Shown here in pieces: positions 8,902-18,642 of a stretch of DNA of 64,000 nt. Both the position numbers and the translations under genes were made by a program. Source of the DNA: Erythrobacter sp. 3-20A1M (GTDB taxonomy: Bacteria; Pseudomonadota; Alphaproteobacteria; Sphingomonadales; Sphingomonadaceae); assembly GCF_018636735.1 (NCBI RefSeq), contig NZ_CP045200.1, forward strand, positions 1,922,001 through 1,986,000, read 5' to 3'. The notes under the pieces are model-generated. The model searched no databases, was not told the origin of the DNA, and saw nothing but the letters and a program-made list of their open reading frames with translations. Each line of letters starts with the position of its first letter. The stretch's first letter is position 1.

Positions 8902-10464
8902 TTGGCCAGATCGATCCGGCAGATCGTAATCGTCGGGGGCGGCACAGCCGGATGGCTGGCCGCCTGCCGGATCGCCGCGCATCCCTGGCGCGAAGCCGCA
9001 CCGGCCGTGACGCTGATCGAGGCACCGGATATCGCCCCACTCGGCGTGGGCGAGGGCACCTGGCCCACCATGCGGGGTACGCTTGCCCGGATCGGTATCG
9101 GTGAAGCGGAATTCCTCCGCGCCTGCGATGGCTCGTTCAAGCAAGGCTCTCGTTTCGAGGGCTGGGTGACGGGCGCACCCGACGACAGCTATCTCCATCC
9201 CTTCACCGCTCCTCCCGATGGCGTAGCGGACGATGTCCTCGCAGGCTGGAGCGCCGTGCCGGACCGTTCCTTTGCGGAGGCGATGACCGCGCAGGCGCGC
9301 ATCTGTCGGCTGGATTGTGCGCCCCGTCAGCCGGGAATGCCCGACTACGCCGGCGCGCTGAACTACGCCTATCACCTCGATGCAGGCAAACTCGCGACCA
9401 TGCTGCGGCAGCGGGCCGTCGACGATCTCGGGGTGCAGCATGTGCGCGACCGGGTGACCGATGTGGTATGCGACGCAAGCGGCGGTATCTCGCGCGTCGA
9501 GACGAAGGCGAACGGTCCGATCGAGGGCGACCTGTTCATCGATTGTACCGGGCAGAGCGCGCGATTGATTGGTTTCGCCTTGCAGGTCCCATGGATCGAT
9601 CGCGGCGACGTGCTCTTCAACGACCGCGCGCTCGCCGTTCAGGTGCCGGTGTCCGATGGTAGTCCCATCGCCTCGCAAACCGTGGCGATCGCCCACAGCG
9701 CCGGGTGGACCTGGGACATCGGCCTGCCCACGCGGCGCGGGATCGGCTGCGTGTATTCCTCGCGCCATATGAGCGACGACAATGCCCTCGCGCAGCTTCG
9801 CCGATATGTCGCGCAAGCGCTCCCGGACGTCGCGTTTAGGCCTGAGGGCGTAAGGCAACTCACCTTTTCCAGCGGGCATCGCGGGCGTTTCTGGCAAGGC
9901 AATTGCCTCGCCATCGGCCAGTCGGCCGGTTTCATGGAGCCGCTCGAGGCGTCGGCCATCGTGATGATCGAACTCTCGCTCGACATGCTGCTCGACAATT
10001 TCCCCGCGACCGACGCTTCGCTGTCGCTTCATGCCGAACGGTTCAATCGCCTGTTCCGCTATCGCTGGGACCGGATCGTCGATTTCCTGAAGCTGCATTA
10101 CGTGCTCAGCCGCCGGGAAGAGCCCTATTGGCGCGATCATTGTGATCCGGCGAGCACAACGTCCAGTCTAGCCGACCTCGTGGTGCTCTGGCGGGAGCAG
10201 CCGCCTTCGGGTTACGACTTTCCCCAACGGGACGAAGTCTTCCCGGCAGCCAGTCATCAGTACGTGCTCTACGGGATGCGCGGGCGCCCGGAGAACGATC
10301 GAACCTTGCACACTCCAGCCGGCGCGGCGATGGAAGGGACCATGCAGCAAATCCATCAGCGGGGAAGGGCGCTTGCCTCGGCCCTTCCGACCAACCGGGC
10401 CTATCTCGACGCGCTCCGCGATGCGGAACCGAGGGAGGCCGCAGTAGCGGGAGCGGATCGATGA
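8902..10464 (+). CDS. Flavin-dependent tryptophan-halogenase-family protein (first copy)
   Basis: A 520-residue member of the flavin-dependent tryptophan halogenase family. The FAD-binding GGGTAG lies at residues 12-17. The lysine that activates hypohalous acid in characterised enzymes corresponds to Lys80 ([11 protein letters not shown]). The family motif WxWxIP is altered: residues 269-273 read WTWDI and Gly-Leu-Pro follows, so the proline is displaced. The start is TTG 8902, preceded by GAGGGG; no ATG or GTG is available in frame nearby. Homologues are widespread next to TonB receptors in sphingomonads and caulobacters, but their natural substrate is generally unknown. Halogenation activity should not be assumed. 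Confidence 0.85.
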   Translation: MARSIRQIVIVGGGTAGWLAACRIAAHPWREAAPAVTLIEAPDIAPLGVGEGTWPTMRGTLARIGIGEAEFLRACDGSFKQGSRFEGWVTGAPDDSYLHPFTAPPDGVADDVLAGWSAVPDRSFAEAMTAQARICRLDCAPRQPGMPDYAGALNYAYHLDAGKLATMLRQRAVDDLGVQHVRDRVTDVVCDASGGISRVETKANGPIEGDLFIDCTGQSARLIGFALQVPWIDRGDVLFNDRALAVQVPVSDGSPIASQTVAIAHSAGWTWDIGLPTRRGIGCVYSSRHMSDDNALAQLRRYVAQALPDVAFRPEGVRQLTFSSGHRGRFWQGNCLAIGQSAGFMEPLEASAIVMIELSLDMLLDNFPATDASLSLHAERFNRLFRYRWDRIVDFLKLHYVLSRREEPYWRDHCDPASTTSSLADLVVLWREQPPSGYDFPQRDEVFPAASHQYVLYGMRGRPENDRTLHTPAGAAMEGTMQQIHQRGRALASALPTNRAYLDALRDAEPREAAVAGADR

Positions 10465-11173
10465 GCAGTCACGCAATCCTCGACAGCGCGACCCATGCGG
10501 ATTTGCGCATCCGTACCGACGCATCAGGCGAGTTGGGCGATGCGATCATGTCATGCCCGGTGATGCCGAACGAGTTCCGGCAGGTGCAGGCGCATTATCC
10601 CATCCTGTTCCGCCTCGATACCGAACGTCGAAGCTTTACCGCACATGCGCTGTTCGGGTTCGATACCGGAGAGAACCTGTTCTTGGACGAGGGCAATTGG
10701 GATGTGCGTTACCGGCCTTTGGCAATGGCGGTGCAACCTTTCCTGATCGGACGTTCGCCCGAGGGGGACGCGGCCCAGGTCATATCGACATGGCGCACCC
10801 GCGGGTGTCCTATGGCGACGGCGTGCGGGTGTTCGACGAGGATCGGCAACCGACGCCCTATCTGGAGCGAATGTCGGAGCTGCTCGGGGCGCTGGACGAG
10901 GGCTATCGCGCAAGCGGAGCGTTTTTCGAGGCGCTTCAGCGGTACGAACTGCTCGAACCCTTCTCGCTCGAAGTGGAACTGGAGGATGGATCGAAGAACC
11001 GGCTAGTCGGCTTCCACGTAATCGATGAAGATCGGTTGCGGGCTCTCGATGCGGCGACGCTGGAGGAACTGCACGCGCAGGACCATTTGCTGCCGATCTT
11101 CATGGCTCTCGCATCGCTGGCGCAGATCGGCGCGCTGGTCGATCGCAAGAACCAGCGGATCGATCATGGCTGA
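10461..11173 (+). pseudogene. SapC family protein, interrupted by a one-base frameshift
   Basis: The reading frame from ATG 10461 (overlapping the halogenase stop as ATGA) gives a SapC-like N-terminus through FDTGENLFLDEGNW and PFLIGRSPEGDAAQV. It then fails, while the next frame continues with HIDMAHPRVSYGDG, VFDEDRQPTPYLERM and VGFHVIDEDRL to a stop at 11173. Inserting one base near 10781 restores the continuous family pattern, so a single C appears deleted from an expected GTCCATATC. Intact it would be about 237 residues. SapC proteins were named after an S-layer locus in Campylobacter; here they recur with halogenases and TonB receptors, and no reaction is known. It may be a real lesion or a sequencing error. 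Confidence 0.82.
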
Positions 11174-12197
11174 TGCCGATCCCCGCCTGCACGACCGCCT
11201 GCCTGCCATCGCGGAGCGCAGCGTGGAAACGGCGGCGGAACTGGATTGGCTGTTGCAGGACAGCCGCGAGCCCTTCGTGGTGCGCGGCCTGGCGTCTCCG
11301 TGGCCGCTGGTCGCGGCGGGGAGGGAATCGAACCGTGCGGCGCGCGAATATCTGCTCGCCCGGGCAAAGGACCGGCCCTTCGTCGTGTCGGTCGGCGCGC
11401 CGGGTGACGGCGGGCGGCTGTTCTACGACGAGCGGATGCGGATGAATTTCCAGAGCGGTCGCGCGCTCTTGCCGGAGGTGTTTCAAGGAATCGACGCGGC
11501 GGAGGGGAAGCCGGACGCCGCCACGGTCTATCTCTCCTCGATCGACATGCATGAATTCTTCGATGGCCTGTACGAAGACAATCATATCGATCTGGGCGAC
11601 CGGTCCCTGATCTCCAGCATCTGGATCGGCACCCGCACGCGCATCGCGGCGCACAACGATTTTCCCCACAATCTGGCCTGCTGCGCCGTCGGTCGCCGTC
11701 GGTTCACGCTGTTCCCACCCGATCAGTTCGCCAATCTCTATCTCGGCCCGATCGACAACACCCCGGCGGGCCGAGCGATCAGCATGGTCGATTTGCACGA
11801 TCCCGATTTCGGCGCACACTCGCGATTTCGGGAAGCGCTGAAGCACGCGGTAGTGGCGGAACTGGAAGCGGGCGACGCGCTCTACATCCCTTCCATGTGG
11901 TGGCACCATGTCGAGGGGCTGGACGACTTCAACGTGCTGGTGAATTTCTGGTGGCGCGATACGCCGCGCTGGATGGGGCAGCCGCAGGACGCACTCAACC
12001 ATGCGATCTTGGCGGTGCGTGACTTGCCCGATGCCGAAAAGGATTTGTGGCGACAGCTGTTCGCGTATTACGTGTTTGAGAACGGACCGGAGGTCACCGA
12101 CCATATCCCGCCGGATGCGCGCAGCGTGCTGAATCCGCTGACCGCGGAGAACGCAGGGCGGCTCCGGGCGTTCCTGCTGCGGTCGCTGAGCCGATGA
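11166..12197 (+). CDS. Cupin-like (JmjC-fold) domain protein
   Basis: A 343-residue protein of the cupin_8/JmjC-like family, probably an iron(II) and 2-oxoglutarate dependent oxygenase. The candidate iron ligands are His163 and Asp165 in HNDFPHNL and a histidine in the MWWHHVE segment (His247 or His248). The strand GRRRFTLFPPDQ and the loop GDALYIPSMWWH match JmjC-type hydroxylases. ATG 11166 overlaps the preceding SapC stop by 8 bases, indicating an operon. The same trio of SapC, cupin and halogenase is found beside TonB receptors in related bacteria. The substrate is unknown; a peptide or protein side chain or a small metabolite are all possible. Confidence 0.83.
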   Translation: MADADPRLHDRLPAIAERSVETAAELDWLLQDSREPFVVRGLASPWPLVAAGRESNRAAREYLLARAKDRPFVVSVGAPGDGGRLFYDERMRMNFQSGRALLPEVFQGIDAAEGKPDAATVYLSSIDMHEFFDGLYEDNHIDLGDRSLISSIWIGTRTRIAAHNDFPHNLACCAVGRRRFTLFPPDQFANLYLGPIDNTPAGRAISMVDLHDPDFGAHSRFREALKHAVVAELEAGDALYIPSMWWHHVEGLDDFNVLVNFWWRDTPRWMGQPQDALNHAILAVRDLPDAEKDLWRQLFAYYVFENGPEVTDHIPPDARSVLNPLTAENAGRLRAFLLRSLSR

Positions 12198-12210
12198 AGG
12201 TCCGAGGCAT

Positions 12211-13740
12211 ATGAAGATCGAGGGCGACCGGCCTATCCGCATCGTGATTGCCGGCGGCGGCACCGCAGGCTGGATGGCGGCTGCCGCCATTGCGCGGACC
12301 ATGGGTCGCGCGGCCGAGGTGACGCTGGTCGAATCCGACATGATCGGCACCGTTGGCGTTGGCGAAAGCACCATTCCGCCGCTCGTCACCTACAACCGCC
12401 TGCTCGGCATCAACGAAGCCGATTTCATGCGCGAGACGCGCGCGACCTTCAAGCTGGGTATCCAGTTCGACAACTGGCTGCGCGAGGGCGAGGGCTATTT
12501 CCATTCCTTCGGCCTCACCGGCAAGGATCACTGGGCCGCGGGGTTCCAGCACTTCTGGCTGGAAGGGCGCGAGCGCGGCCATTCCGAGCCCTACGATGAC
12601 TATTGTTTGGAACTTATGGCCGCCCACGCGGGCAAGTTCGCGCATCTGCCCGACGACCGCATGAACTACGCCTATCAGCTCGACAGCGCACGGTACGCCG
12701 CGTTTCTCCGGAGAATGGCGGAAGCGGACGGGACGCACCGGCGCGAAGGGCGGATCGCGCAAGTGGAGCTCGATTCCGAAAACGGCGACATCCACGCGCT
12801 TTTGATGGAAGGTGGCGAGCGTGTGGAGGGCGACCTGTTCCTCGATTGCACCGGGTTTCGCGCCCTGCTGATCGAGGGGGCGCTACACGCGGGCTACGAC
12901 GACTGGTCGCATTACCTGCCTTGCGATGCGGCGATCGCGGTGCAGACTCGCTCGGTTCGCCCCCCGCCGCCCTTCACGCGGGCGATCGCGCACGATTCAG
13001 GGTGGCAATGGCGCATTCCGTTGCAGCATCGCGGCGGCAACGGCATCGTCTATTGCAGCCGGTATCTGGAGCGGGACGCGGCGCTCGACCGGCTGCTATC
13101 GACGGTCGAGGGCGAGGTCCTGAACGAGCCCAACATGTTGCGCTTCCTCACCGGCGCGCGGCGGCGGCAATGGTATCGCAACTGCGTGGCGATCGGACTT
13201 TCCGCCGGGTTCATGGAGCCACTGGAATCGACCAGCATCCATCTGATCCAGCGCGCGGTGCTGCGGCTCATCCGGATGCTGCCCGCGCGCGAGGTGAGCG
13301 AGCGCGACATCGCCGAATTCAACGATCAGCAGATGACGGATATGGTGCAGATCCGCGATTTCCTGATCCTGCATTACAAGGCGACCGAGCGCACCGACAG
13401 CGCCTTCTGGCGCTATTGCCGGGCGATGGACGTGCCCGACAGCCTGGTGCAGCGCATCGGCCTGTTTCGCGAGACGGGCCGCGTTTTCCGCAAGAACGAG
13501 GAACTGTTCGCCGAGAACAGCTGGGTGCAGGTGATGATGGGGCAGGGCATCGTGCCGCAGAACCATCACCCCATCGCGGGCAAGCTGACCGACGACGAAG
13601 TCGATCGCCTGTTGCAGACCCTTCGCACCGGGGTTTCGAAAACGGTCGCCTCGCTGCCTTCGCACGACAGTTACGTCAGGCGCTATTGCGGCGCGCAGGA
13701 TTCCGCGCCGGGCTCACATGCAGATGCGCTTGGCGGATGA
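12211..13740 (+). CDS. Flavin-dependent tryptophan-halogenase-family protein (second copy)
   Basis: A 509-residue flavin-dependent halogenase homologue with all main family marks: IAGGGTAGWMAAAA for FAD binding, VGVGESTIPP, the catalytic-lysine segment ATFKLGIQFDNW (Lys81), and an intact WxWxIP at residues 265-270 (WQWRIP). The late segment [19 protein letters not shown] is also typical. It lies 13 bases after the cupin gene, the last gene of the operon led by the TonB receptor. It is clearly diverged from the copy at 8902, which has a changed WxWxIP, so the two are unlikely to be redundant. Family assignment is secure; halogenation and substrate are untested. Confidence 0.89.
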   Translation: MKIEGDRPIRIVIAGGGTAGWMAAAAIARTMGRAAEVTLVESDMIGTVGVGESTIPPLVTYNRLLGINEADFMRETRATFKLGIQFDNWLREGEGYFHSFGLTGKDHWAAGFQHFWLEGRERGHSEPYDDYCLELMAAHAGKFAHLPDDRMNYAYQLDSARYAAFLRRMAEADGTHRREGRIAQVELDSENGDIHALLMEGGERVEGDLFLDCTGFRALLIEGALHAGYDDWSHYLPCDAAIAVQTRSVRPPPPFTRAIAHDSGWQWRIPLQHRGGNGIVYCSRYLERDAALDRLLSTVEGEVLNEPNMLRFLTGARRRQWYRNCVAIGLSAGFMEPLESTSIHLIQRAVLRLIRMLPAREVSERDIAEFNDQQMTDMVQIRDFLILHYKATERTDSAFWRYCRAMDVPDSLVQRIGLFRETGRVFRKNEELFAENSWVQVMMGQGIVPQNHHPIAGKLTDDEVDRLLQTLRTGVSKTVASLPSHDSYVRRYCGAQDSAPGSHADALGG

Positions 13741-13787
13741 CGGTGTAGACGGCTAGAGGCTGCGGCACTGGAATTAAGGATTGAATT

Positions 13788-14858
13788 ATGGCCCGGCGGC
13801 GGGACGCGGTTACCATCAAGCATGTCGCGGCGGATGCGGGTGTCTCGCTCCAGACGGTCAGCCGCGTCATCAACAAGGAACCCAGCGTCCGGCCTGTCAC
13901 CGCGCAAAAGGTTCAGGCGTCCATCGACCGGCTGGGCTACGTGCCCTCGATCGCGGCGCAACGCATGCGCGGCCACCGGTCCTACATTATCCTGGCGCTG
14001 AACGACCGCGAACGTACCATTTCCGACTGGCAGGAGCGGCAGGGTGCCGACTGGGTCGACCAGATGCTGCTCGGCGGAATGCTGAAATGCGCCGAACACG
14101 GCTATCGGCTGATGTTCGAACTGGTCGACACGCACAGCGACCATGTGGAGCGAGAGCTCGACGCGGCACTCGCGGCTTTGCAACCCGACGGCGTAATCCT
14201 GACACCGCCGCACTCGGACAATCCGCTTATCCTGCGCCTGCTGGAGGACGGCAAGATTCCGTTTGCCCGGATCGGATCGGCCGATACCGAGACGGGTATC
14301 ACGCTGACCATGGATGACACCGGGTCCGCGAGGATGGCGACGGAGCATCTCATCGAACTGGGCCATCGCCGGATCGGGTTGATCGCGGGGCCGCCGGAGT
14401 ACGGCCTCAGCGCGTGGCGTATCGACGGCTGGCGACAGGCCATGACCGCTGCCGGATTGCCCACCGAAGGTCTGCTGGAAGCCGGTGATTTCGGGTTCGA
14501 GACCGGTGTCGTCGCGGCTCGCAAATTGCTGGAGGGGGCTCAGCCGCCGAGCGCGATCGTGGCCAGCAGCGACAAGATGACGCTGGCGACCCTGGAAACC
14601 GCGCGAGCGATGGGCCTCGAGGTACCCAAAGACTTGTCGCTCATCAGTTTCGACAACACTCCGATCGCGCGCTTTACCCACCCGCCTCTCACCGCGATAG
14701 ACCAGCCGGTTGCCAAGACCGTCGCGCGCGCCGTGGAACTGATCATCGCGGCACAGGGTCGGAAGGATTTGCCGGAGATGCCGGTCGTGATCCCTGGATC
14801 GCTCGTCCAGCGCGATTCCACCACGCGAGCGCCAGCGACCAGCCCGAATGGCAGCTGA
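13788..14858 (+). CDS. LacI-family transcriptional regulator
   Basis: A 356-residue LacI/GalR regulator. The N-terminal helix-turn-helix is VTIKHVAADAGVSLQTVSRVINKE, shown here only in part, followed by the hinge SIAAQRMRG and a periplasmic-binding-protein-like sensor domain (for example HRRIGLIAGPPEYGLSAWR and LSLISFDNTPIARF). It would bind a sugar, probably an oligosaccharide breakdown product of the locus. It is transcribed with the MFS gene, which overlaps its end by 11 bases. Two matching operators centred on AACGTT at 5725-5736 and 16106-16111 are good targets. Local repression relieved by a glucan-derived sugar is the simplest model. Confidence 0.9.
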   Translation: MARRRDAVTIKHVAADAGVSLQTVSRVINKEPSVRPVTAQKVQASIDRLGYVPSIAAQRMRGHRSYIILALNDRERTISDWQERQGADWVDQMLLGGMLKCAEHGYRLMFELVDTHSDHVERELDAALAALQPDGVILTPPHSDNPLILRLLEDGKIPFARIGSADTETGITLTMDDTGSARMATEHLIELGHRRIGLIAGPPEYGLSAWRIDGWRQAMTAAGLPTEGLLEAGDFGFETGVVAARKLLEGAQPPSAIVASSDKMTLATLETARAMGLEVPKDLSLISFDNTPIARFTHPPLTAIDQPVAKTVARAVELIIAAQGRKDLPEMPVVIPGSLVQRDSTTRAPATSPNGS

Positions 14859-16071
14859 TCCGACAAGGGCAGCCGAACCGGCCCAATCGCTGCGTTTCCT
14901 GTTGCTTTACGCGCTCGCCTGGGCTGGCGGGGCAGTGGCCTACGTTCCCTTCCTCACCCTGTTCCTGCCCGTTCGCGTGGCCGAGATCTCGGGCTCCGCG
15001 GCGGTCCAATGGCTGGGTTACATGGCATTCGGCGGAGCGGTCGCCGCCAGCATCGGGGGTGTGGCGTTCGGCTGGCTAAGCGACCTGTATGGGAAGCGGT
15101 GGGGTTGGATCCGCGCTGGGGTGGTAGTCAATGTCGTCCTCTTGCTTGTCATGGCCCGGATCGAAACCCTGTGGCTACTGATGGCGACATTGCTGATATG
15201 GCAATTGGGCCTCAACATGATGCTATCTCCACTCGCCGCGCTGGCCGGCGATTGCGTGCCCGACCATCAGAAAGGGCTGTTGGGCGGGCTCCTTGCCTTC
15301 GCCCCGGCTGCCGGCGCGGCTGCGGGCGCCCTCGCGACTTTCATCGGCATCATTCCGCGCGGTGGCATGCCGCTGCAGGATCAGATGTCGATCGTCGCAG
15401 TGATGATCGTGGCTTGCGTCGGACCGCTTCTCCTTTTCGGCAAGCCGCGTCCCGTTCCCGTGTCGACCGGAGGCTCAACCGAACGAACCCGCGAACCGCG
15501 CCGTCTCGATCGCGCCATCGTGCGGATGTGGCTTGCGCGCCTCGCGGTCCAGATCGCGGAAGCGACGTTGTTCGCCTATCTGCTGTATTATTTCCAGTCG
15601 CTCGACCCGTCCTTCCGGGCGGTCGATATCGCGCGGATCACCAGCGCCGTACTCATCCTTTCCATACCCCTGTCGCTGTTTGCGGGACGATGGGCCGACC
15701 AGAGCGGTCGAGCGATCCGGCCGCTGCGCCTCAGTGCAGGTATCGGTGCGGCCAGCCTGGCGCTGATGGCGGTGTCGGACAGCATCGCCACCGCGCTTTC
15801 CGGATATATCCTGTTCGGCGTGGCGGCAGCTGTGTTCCTCGCGCTCCACAGCAGTCAGACCCTGCGGGTTCTGCCCAGTCCGACCCGGCGCGGGCGCGAT
15901 ATCGGACTCTTCAATTTGGCCAATACAGTCCCCTCGCTGATCATGCCGTGGCTGACGATCGCGATCGTCCCCGCCTATGGTTTCGCGCCGCTGCTCTGGC
16001 TGCTCGCGCTTCTCGCAGGGCTCGCGACATTCCTGATGATGAGCATCGAAGCCCTTCCTAAATCCGCTTGA
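14848..16071 (+). CDS. MFS sugar transporter of the glucan locus
   Basis: A 407-residue major facilitator superfamily permease with about twelve hydrophobic segments (for example LLLYALAWAGGAVAYVPFLTL split over the first helix, and GYILFGVAAAVFLALH). The loop after helix 2 reads GWLSDLYGKRWG, a version of the MFS A-motif, and the second half has GRWADQSGR. It lies in the inner membrane and would take up a mono- or oligosaccharide released in the periplasm. It overlaps the lacI gene by 11 bases and is followed by the GH3/GH16 operon, supporting a role in glucose or laminari-oligosaccharide uptake. Precise substrate unknown. Confidence 0.86.
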   Translation: MAADPTRAAEPAQSLRFLLLYALAWAGGAVAYVPFLTLFLPVRVAEISGSAAVQWLGYMAFGGAVAASIGGVAFGWLSDLYGKRWGWIRAGVVVNVVLLLVMARIETLWLLMATLLIWQLGLNMMLSPLAALAGDCVPDHQKGLLGGLLAFAPAAGAAAGALATFIGIIPRGGMPLQDQMSIVAVMIVACVGPLLLFGKPRPVPVSTGGSTERTREPRRLDRAIVRMWLARLAVQIAEATLFAYLLYYFQSLDPSFRAVDIARITSAVLILSIPLSLFAGRWADQSGRAIRPLRLSAGIGAASLALMAVSDSIATALSGYILFGVAAAVFLALHSSQTLRVLPSPTRRGRDIGLFNLANTVPSLIMPWLTIAIVPAYGFAPLLWLLALLAGLATFLMMSIEALPKSA

Positions 16072-16096
16072 ACTTTGCGGCGGCGCGTGCAACTTC

Positions 16097-16114
16097 GTGA
16101 ATGATAACGTTCAC
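16097..16114. promoter_or_regulatory. Probable LacI-type operator upstream of the GH3 gene
   Basis: GTGAATGATAACGTTCAC is an imperfect palindrome whose core AACGTT (16106-16111) has the central CG typical of LacI-family sites. It shares AACGTTCAC with the site at 5725-5736. It ends about 20 bases before ATG 16135, so a bound repressor would block transcription start. Confidence 0.6.
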
Positions 16115-16134
16115 TGCAAGAGGCGGGAGAGGCC

Positions 16135-18642
16135 ATGCGAACGATCGGTAAGGCATTGGGCGGGGCAGCCCTGCTGTTGCTCGCCACCACTGGATGCACC
16201 CAGCTAACCCCTGTATCCAGCGCTTCCCAGGAAGCGATGGGCGGGGCTGGGGCGAACGCGGAACTATGGCCCGCCGCCCACAGTCCGCAAGCGATCACCA
16301 GTCCAGAGACCGAAGCGAAGATCGACCGCATCCTGCGCGCGATGACCGTGCGGCAGAAGGTCGGACAGGTGATCCAGGCCGATATCAGTACCATCAAACC
16401 GGCTGATCTGGCGGACTATCCCCTCGGCTCGATCCTCGCCGGCGGAAACAGCGGCCCGTATGAAAACGAACGCTCCAGCGCCGCCGACTGGGATCGTTTG
16501 GTGAGAGAATTCCGCGCCGCCTCCATGGCACCGCGCGCCGACGGCGTGGCCGTTCCGATCCTGTTCGGGGTCGATGCCGTGCACGGGCACAACAATATCC
16601 CCAACGCGACCCTGTTTCCTCACAATGTCGGCCTGGGGGCGGCGCACGATCCGGAGATGATCCGCCGCATAGGCGCGGCGACGGCGGCGGAGATTGCCGG
16701 CAGCGGAATCGAATGGACCTTCGCTCCGACCCTCGCGGTTCCGCAGGACCTGCGCTGGGGCCGTGCTTACGAAGGCTACTCATCCGATCCCGCGCTCGTC
16801 GCCTCCTATGCGAGGGCCATGGTGCTGGGTTTGCAGGGCGAACTGCGCGAAGGGCAGGAGCTGGCCCGTGACCGTGTCGCCGCGACGGCCAAGCATTTCT
16901 TGGCCGATGGGGGTACGCAGGGAGGGCGCGACCAGGGCGATGCAAAGATTTCGGAAGCGGAGCTGATTGCGACCCATGCGCAGGGCTATCCCGCCGCGAT
17001 CGATGCTGGGGCATTGACCGTCATGGCCAGTTTCTCGAGCTGGAACGGGGTAAAGAACCACGGCAACCGGTCGCTGCTGACGGACGTGCTGAAGGGCCGC
17101 ATGGGCTTCCAAGGCCTGGTTGTCGGCGACTGGAATGGGCACGGCCAAGTGGACGGCTGCACCGTGACCGACTGTCCGAAGGCGCTGGAAGCCGGGCTGG
17201 ACCTGTTCATGGCGCCCGACAGCTGGAAGGGTCTGTTCGACACCACCCTGCGCGAGGTGCAGGCGGGCGAAATTCCGACGGAGCGGCTCGACGACGCGGT
17301 TCGTCGTATCCTGCGCGTGAAGGCGAAACTTGGGCTGCTCGACAATCCGCCAGCGCAGCGGCGCGACTATTCCGCTATTGGTGCGCCCGACCATCTCGCA
17401 CTGGCGCGCGAGGCAGTGGCGAAATCCCTCGTTCTCCTGAAAAACAATGGATCGGTTCTGCCGATCAAGCCCGGTGCGCGGGTACTGGTCGCGGGGCCGG
17501 GCGCGGATGACATGGCGGCGCAGGCTGGCGGCTGGACGATCAGCTGGCAGGGGACCGACGTCACGCATGCCGACTTCACCAATGGCCAGACCATCTGGGA
17601 AGGCATTAGCGCGGCCGTGAAGCAGGCAGGGGGCACCGCGAAACTGTCCGCCGACGGCAGCTTCGAGCAGGCCCCCGATGTCGCGATCGTCGTGCTCGGC
17701 GAAGCACCCTATGCGGAATTCCAGGGCGACGTTCCGACCCTCGATTATCAGCCCGGAAAGGCTGGCGATCTCGCCCTGCTCAAGAGGCTGAAGGACGCGG
17801 GAATACCTGTCGTCTCGGTCTTCCTGTCCGGTCGCCCGATGTTCACCAGCCCGGAAATCAACGCTTCGGATGCGTTCGTGGCGGCGTGGCTCCCCGGGTC
17901 GCAGGGCGCGGGTGTCGCGGACGTGCTGGTGGCGCGCGCGGACGGCACGGCGGCACGCGACTTCACCGGTCGGCTGTCCTTTCCTTGGCCCGCCGACGCT
18001 CGTTCGCCGATCGACAAGCCGCTATTCGCCATGGGGTACGGGCTCGATTACGCTGCGAAGAACAGCCTTCCCCAACTTTCGGAAGACCCCGGAATGGACG
18101 TGGCCGCCGCGCTGAACGTCGCCAATTTCTTCGCAGCAGGCCGAGCACAGGATCCATGGAGCATGACCCTGACCGATGCCGGTGGCGCGCGCGCGGTGGG
18201 GCCGGGTACGACCACCAGTGCCCGCAATAGCTTGGTCGCCAGCCCAGTCGATTTCGCGGCGCAGGAAGATGCGAAGGCGATCGTATGGTCGGGCGAGGGG
18301 GCAGTCAGTATCGACGGGCCCGCGGCGGATCTGTCGCGACAGCTCAACAACGCGTTCGCGGTGCGGATCGACGGAAGGATCGACAAGCGGGGGCCCGGGC
18401 GCGTGCTGGTGGCGCTGGGTAACCGTAATTTCGACGTTACCGACCTGCTGGCACGCATGCCGATTGGCCAGCCGATGACGTTGAAGATCCCGCTGCGCTG
18501 CTTCGCCGATGCCGGTGCTGATCTTTCGCAGGTCGGCAATGCGCTGCGGATCACCGCGGACAGCGGATTCGCCATGACCCTGGCGGGGGCGAAGGTCGAA
18601 GCGGTGGGTGAAGACCTCGCCTGTCCGGTGGCGGTACCATGA
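16135..18642 (+). CDS. Glycoside hydrolase family 3 beta-glucosidase (ExoP-type)
   Basis: An 835-residue GH3 exo-hydrolase that would remove glucose from beta-glucan oligosaccharides in the periplasm. The export signal ends near TTGC (Cys21), a weak lipobox, so it may be a lipoprotein. The GH3 N-terminal barrel has VPILFGVDAVHGHNN, RWGRAYEGYSSDP and TAKHFLADGGT. The catalytic nucleophile is Asp332 in GLVVGDWNGHG. The second domain (LLKNNGSVLPI, QAGGWTISWQG) and a C-terminal domain after about residue 660 match ExoP-like enzymes that act on beta-1,3/1,4-glucans. The stop overlaps the GH16 start, so the two enzymes are made together. Confidence 0.92.
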   Translation: MRTIGKALGGAALLLLATTGCTQLTPVSSASQEAMGGAGANAELWPAAHSPQAITSPETEAKIDRILRAMTVRQKVGQVIQADISTIKPADLADYPLGSILAGGNSGPYENERSSAADWDRLVREFRAASMAPRADGVAVPILFGVDAVHGHNNIPNATLFPHNVGLGAAHDPEMIRRIGAATAAEIAGSGIEWTFAPTLAVPQDLRWGRAYEGYSSDPALVASYARAMVLGLQGELREGQELARDRVAATAKHFLADGGTQGGRDQGDAKISEAELIATHAQGYPAAIDAGALTVMASFSSWNGVKNHGNRSLLTDVLKGRMGFQGLVVGDWNGHGQVDGCTVTDCPKALEAGLDLFMAPDSWKGLFDTTLREVQAGEIPTERLDDAVRRILRVKAKLGLLDNPPAQRRDYSAIGAPDHLALAREAVAKSLVLLKNNGSVLPIKPGARVLVAGPGADDMAAQAGGWTISWQGTDVTHADFTNGQTIWEGISAAVKQAGGTAKLSADGSFEQAPDVAIVVLGEAPYAEFQGDVPTLDYQPGKAGDLALLKRLKDAGIPVVSVFLSGRPMFTSPEINASDAFVAAWLPGSQGAGVADVLVARADGTAARDFTGRLSFPWPADARSPIDKPLFAMGYGLDYAAKNSLPQLSEDPGMDVAAALNVANFFAAGRAQDPWSMTLTDAGGARAVGPGTTTSARNSLVASPVDFAAQEDAKAIVWSGEGAVSIDGPAADLSRQLNNAFAVRIDGRIDKRGPGRVLVALGNRNFDVTDLLARMPIGQPMTLKIPLRCFADAGADLSQVGNALRITADSGFAMTLAGAKVEAVGEDLACPVAVP

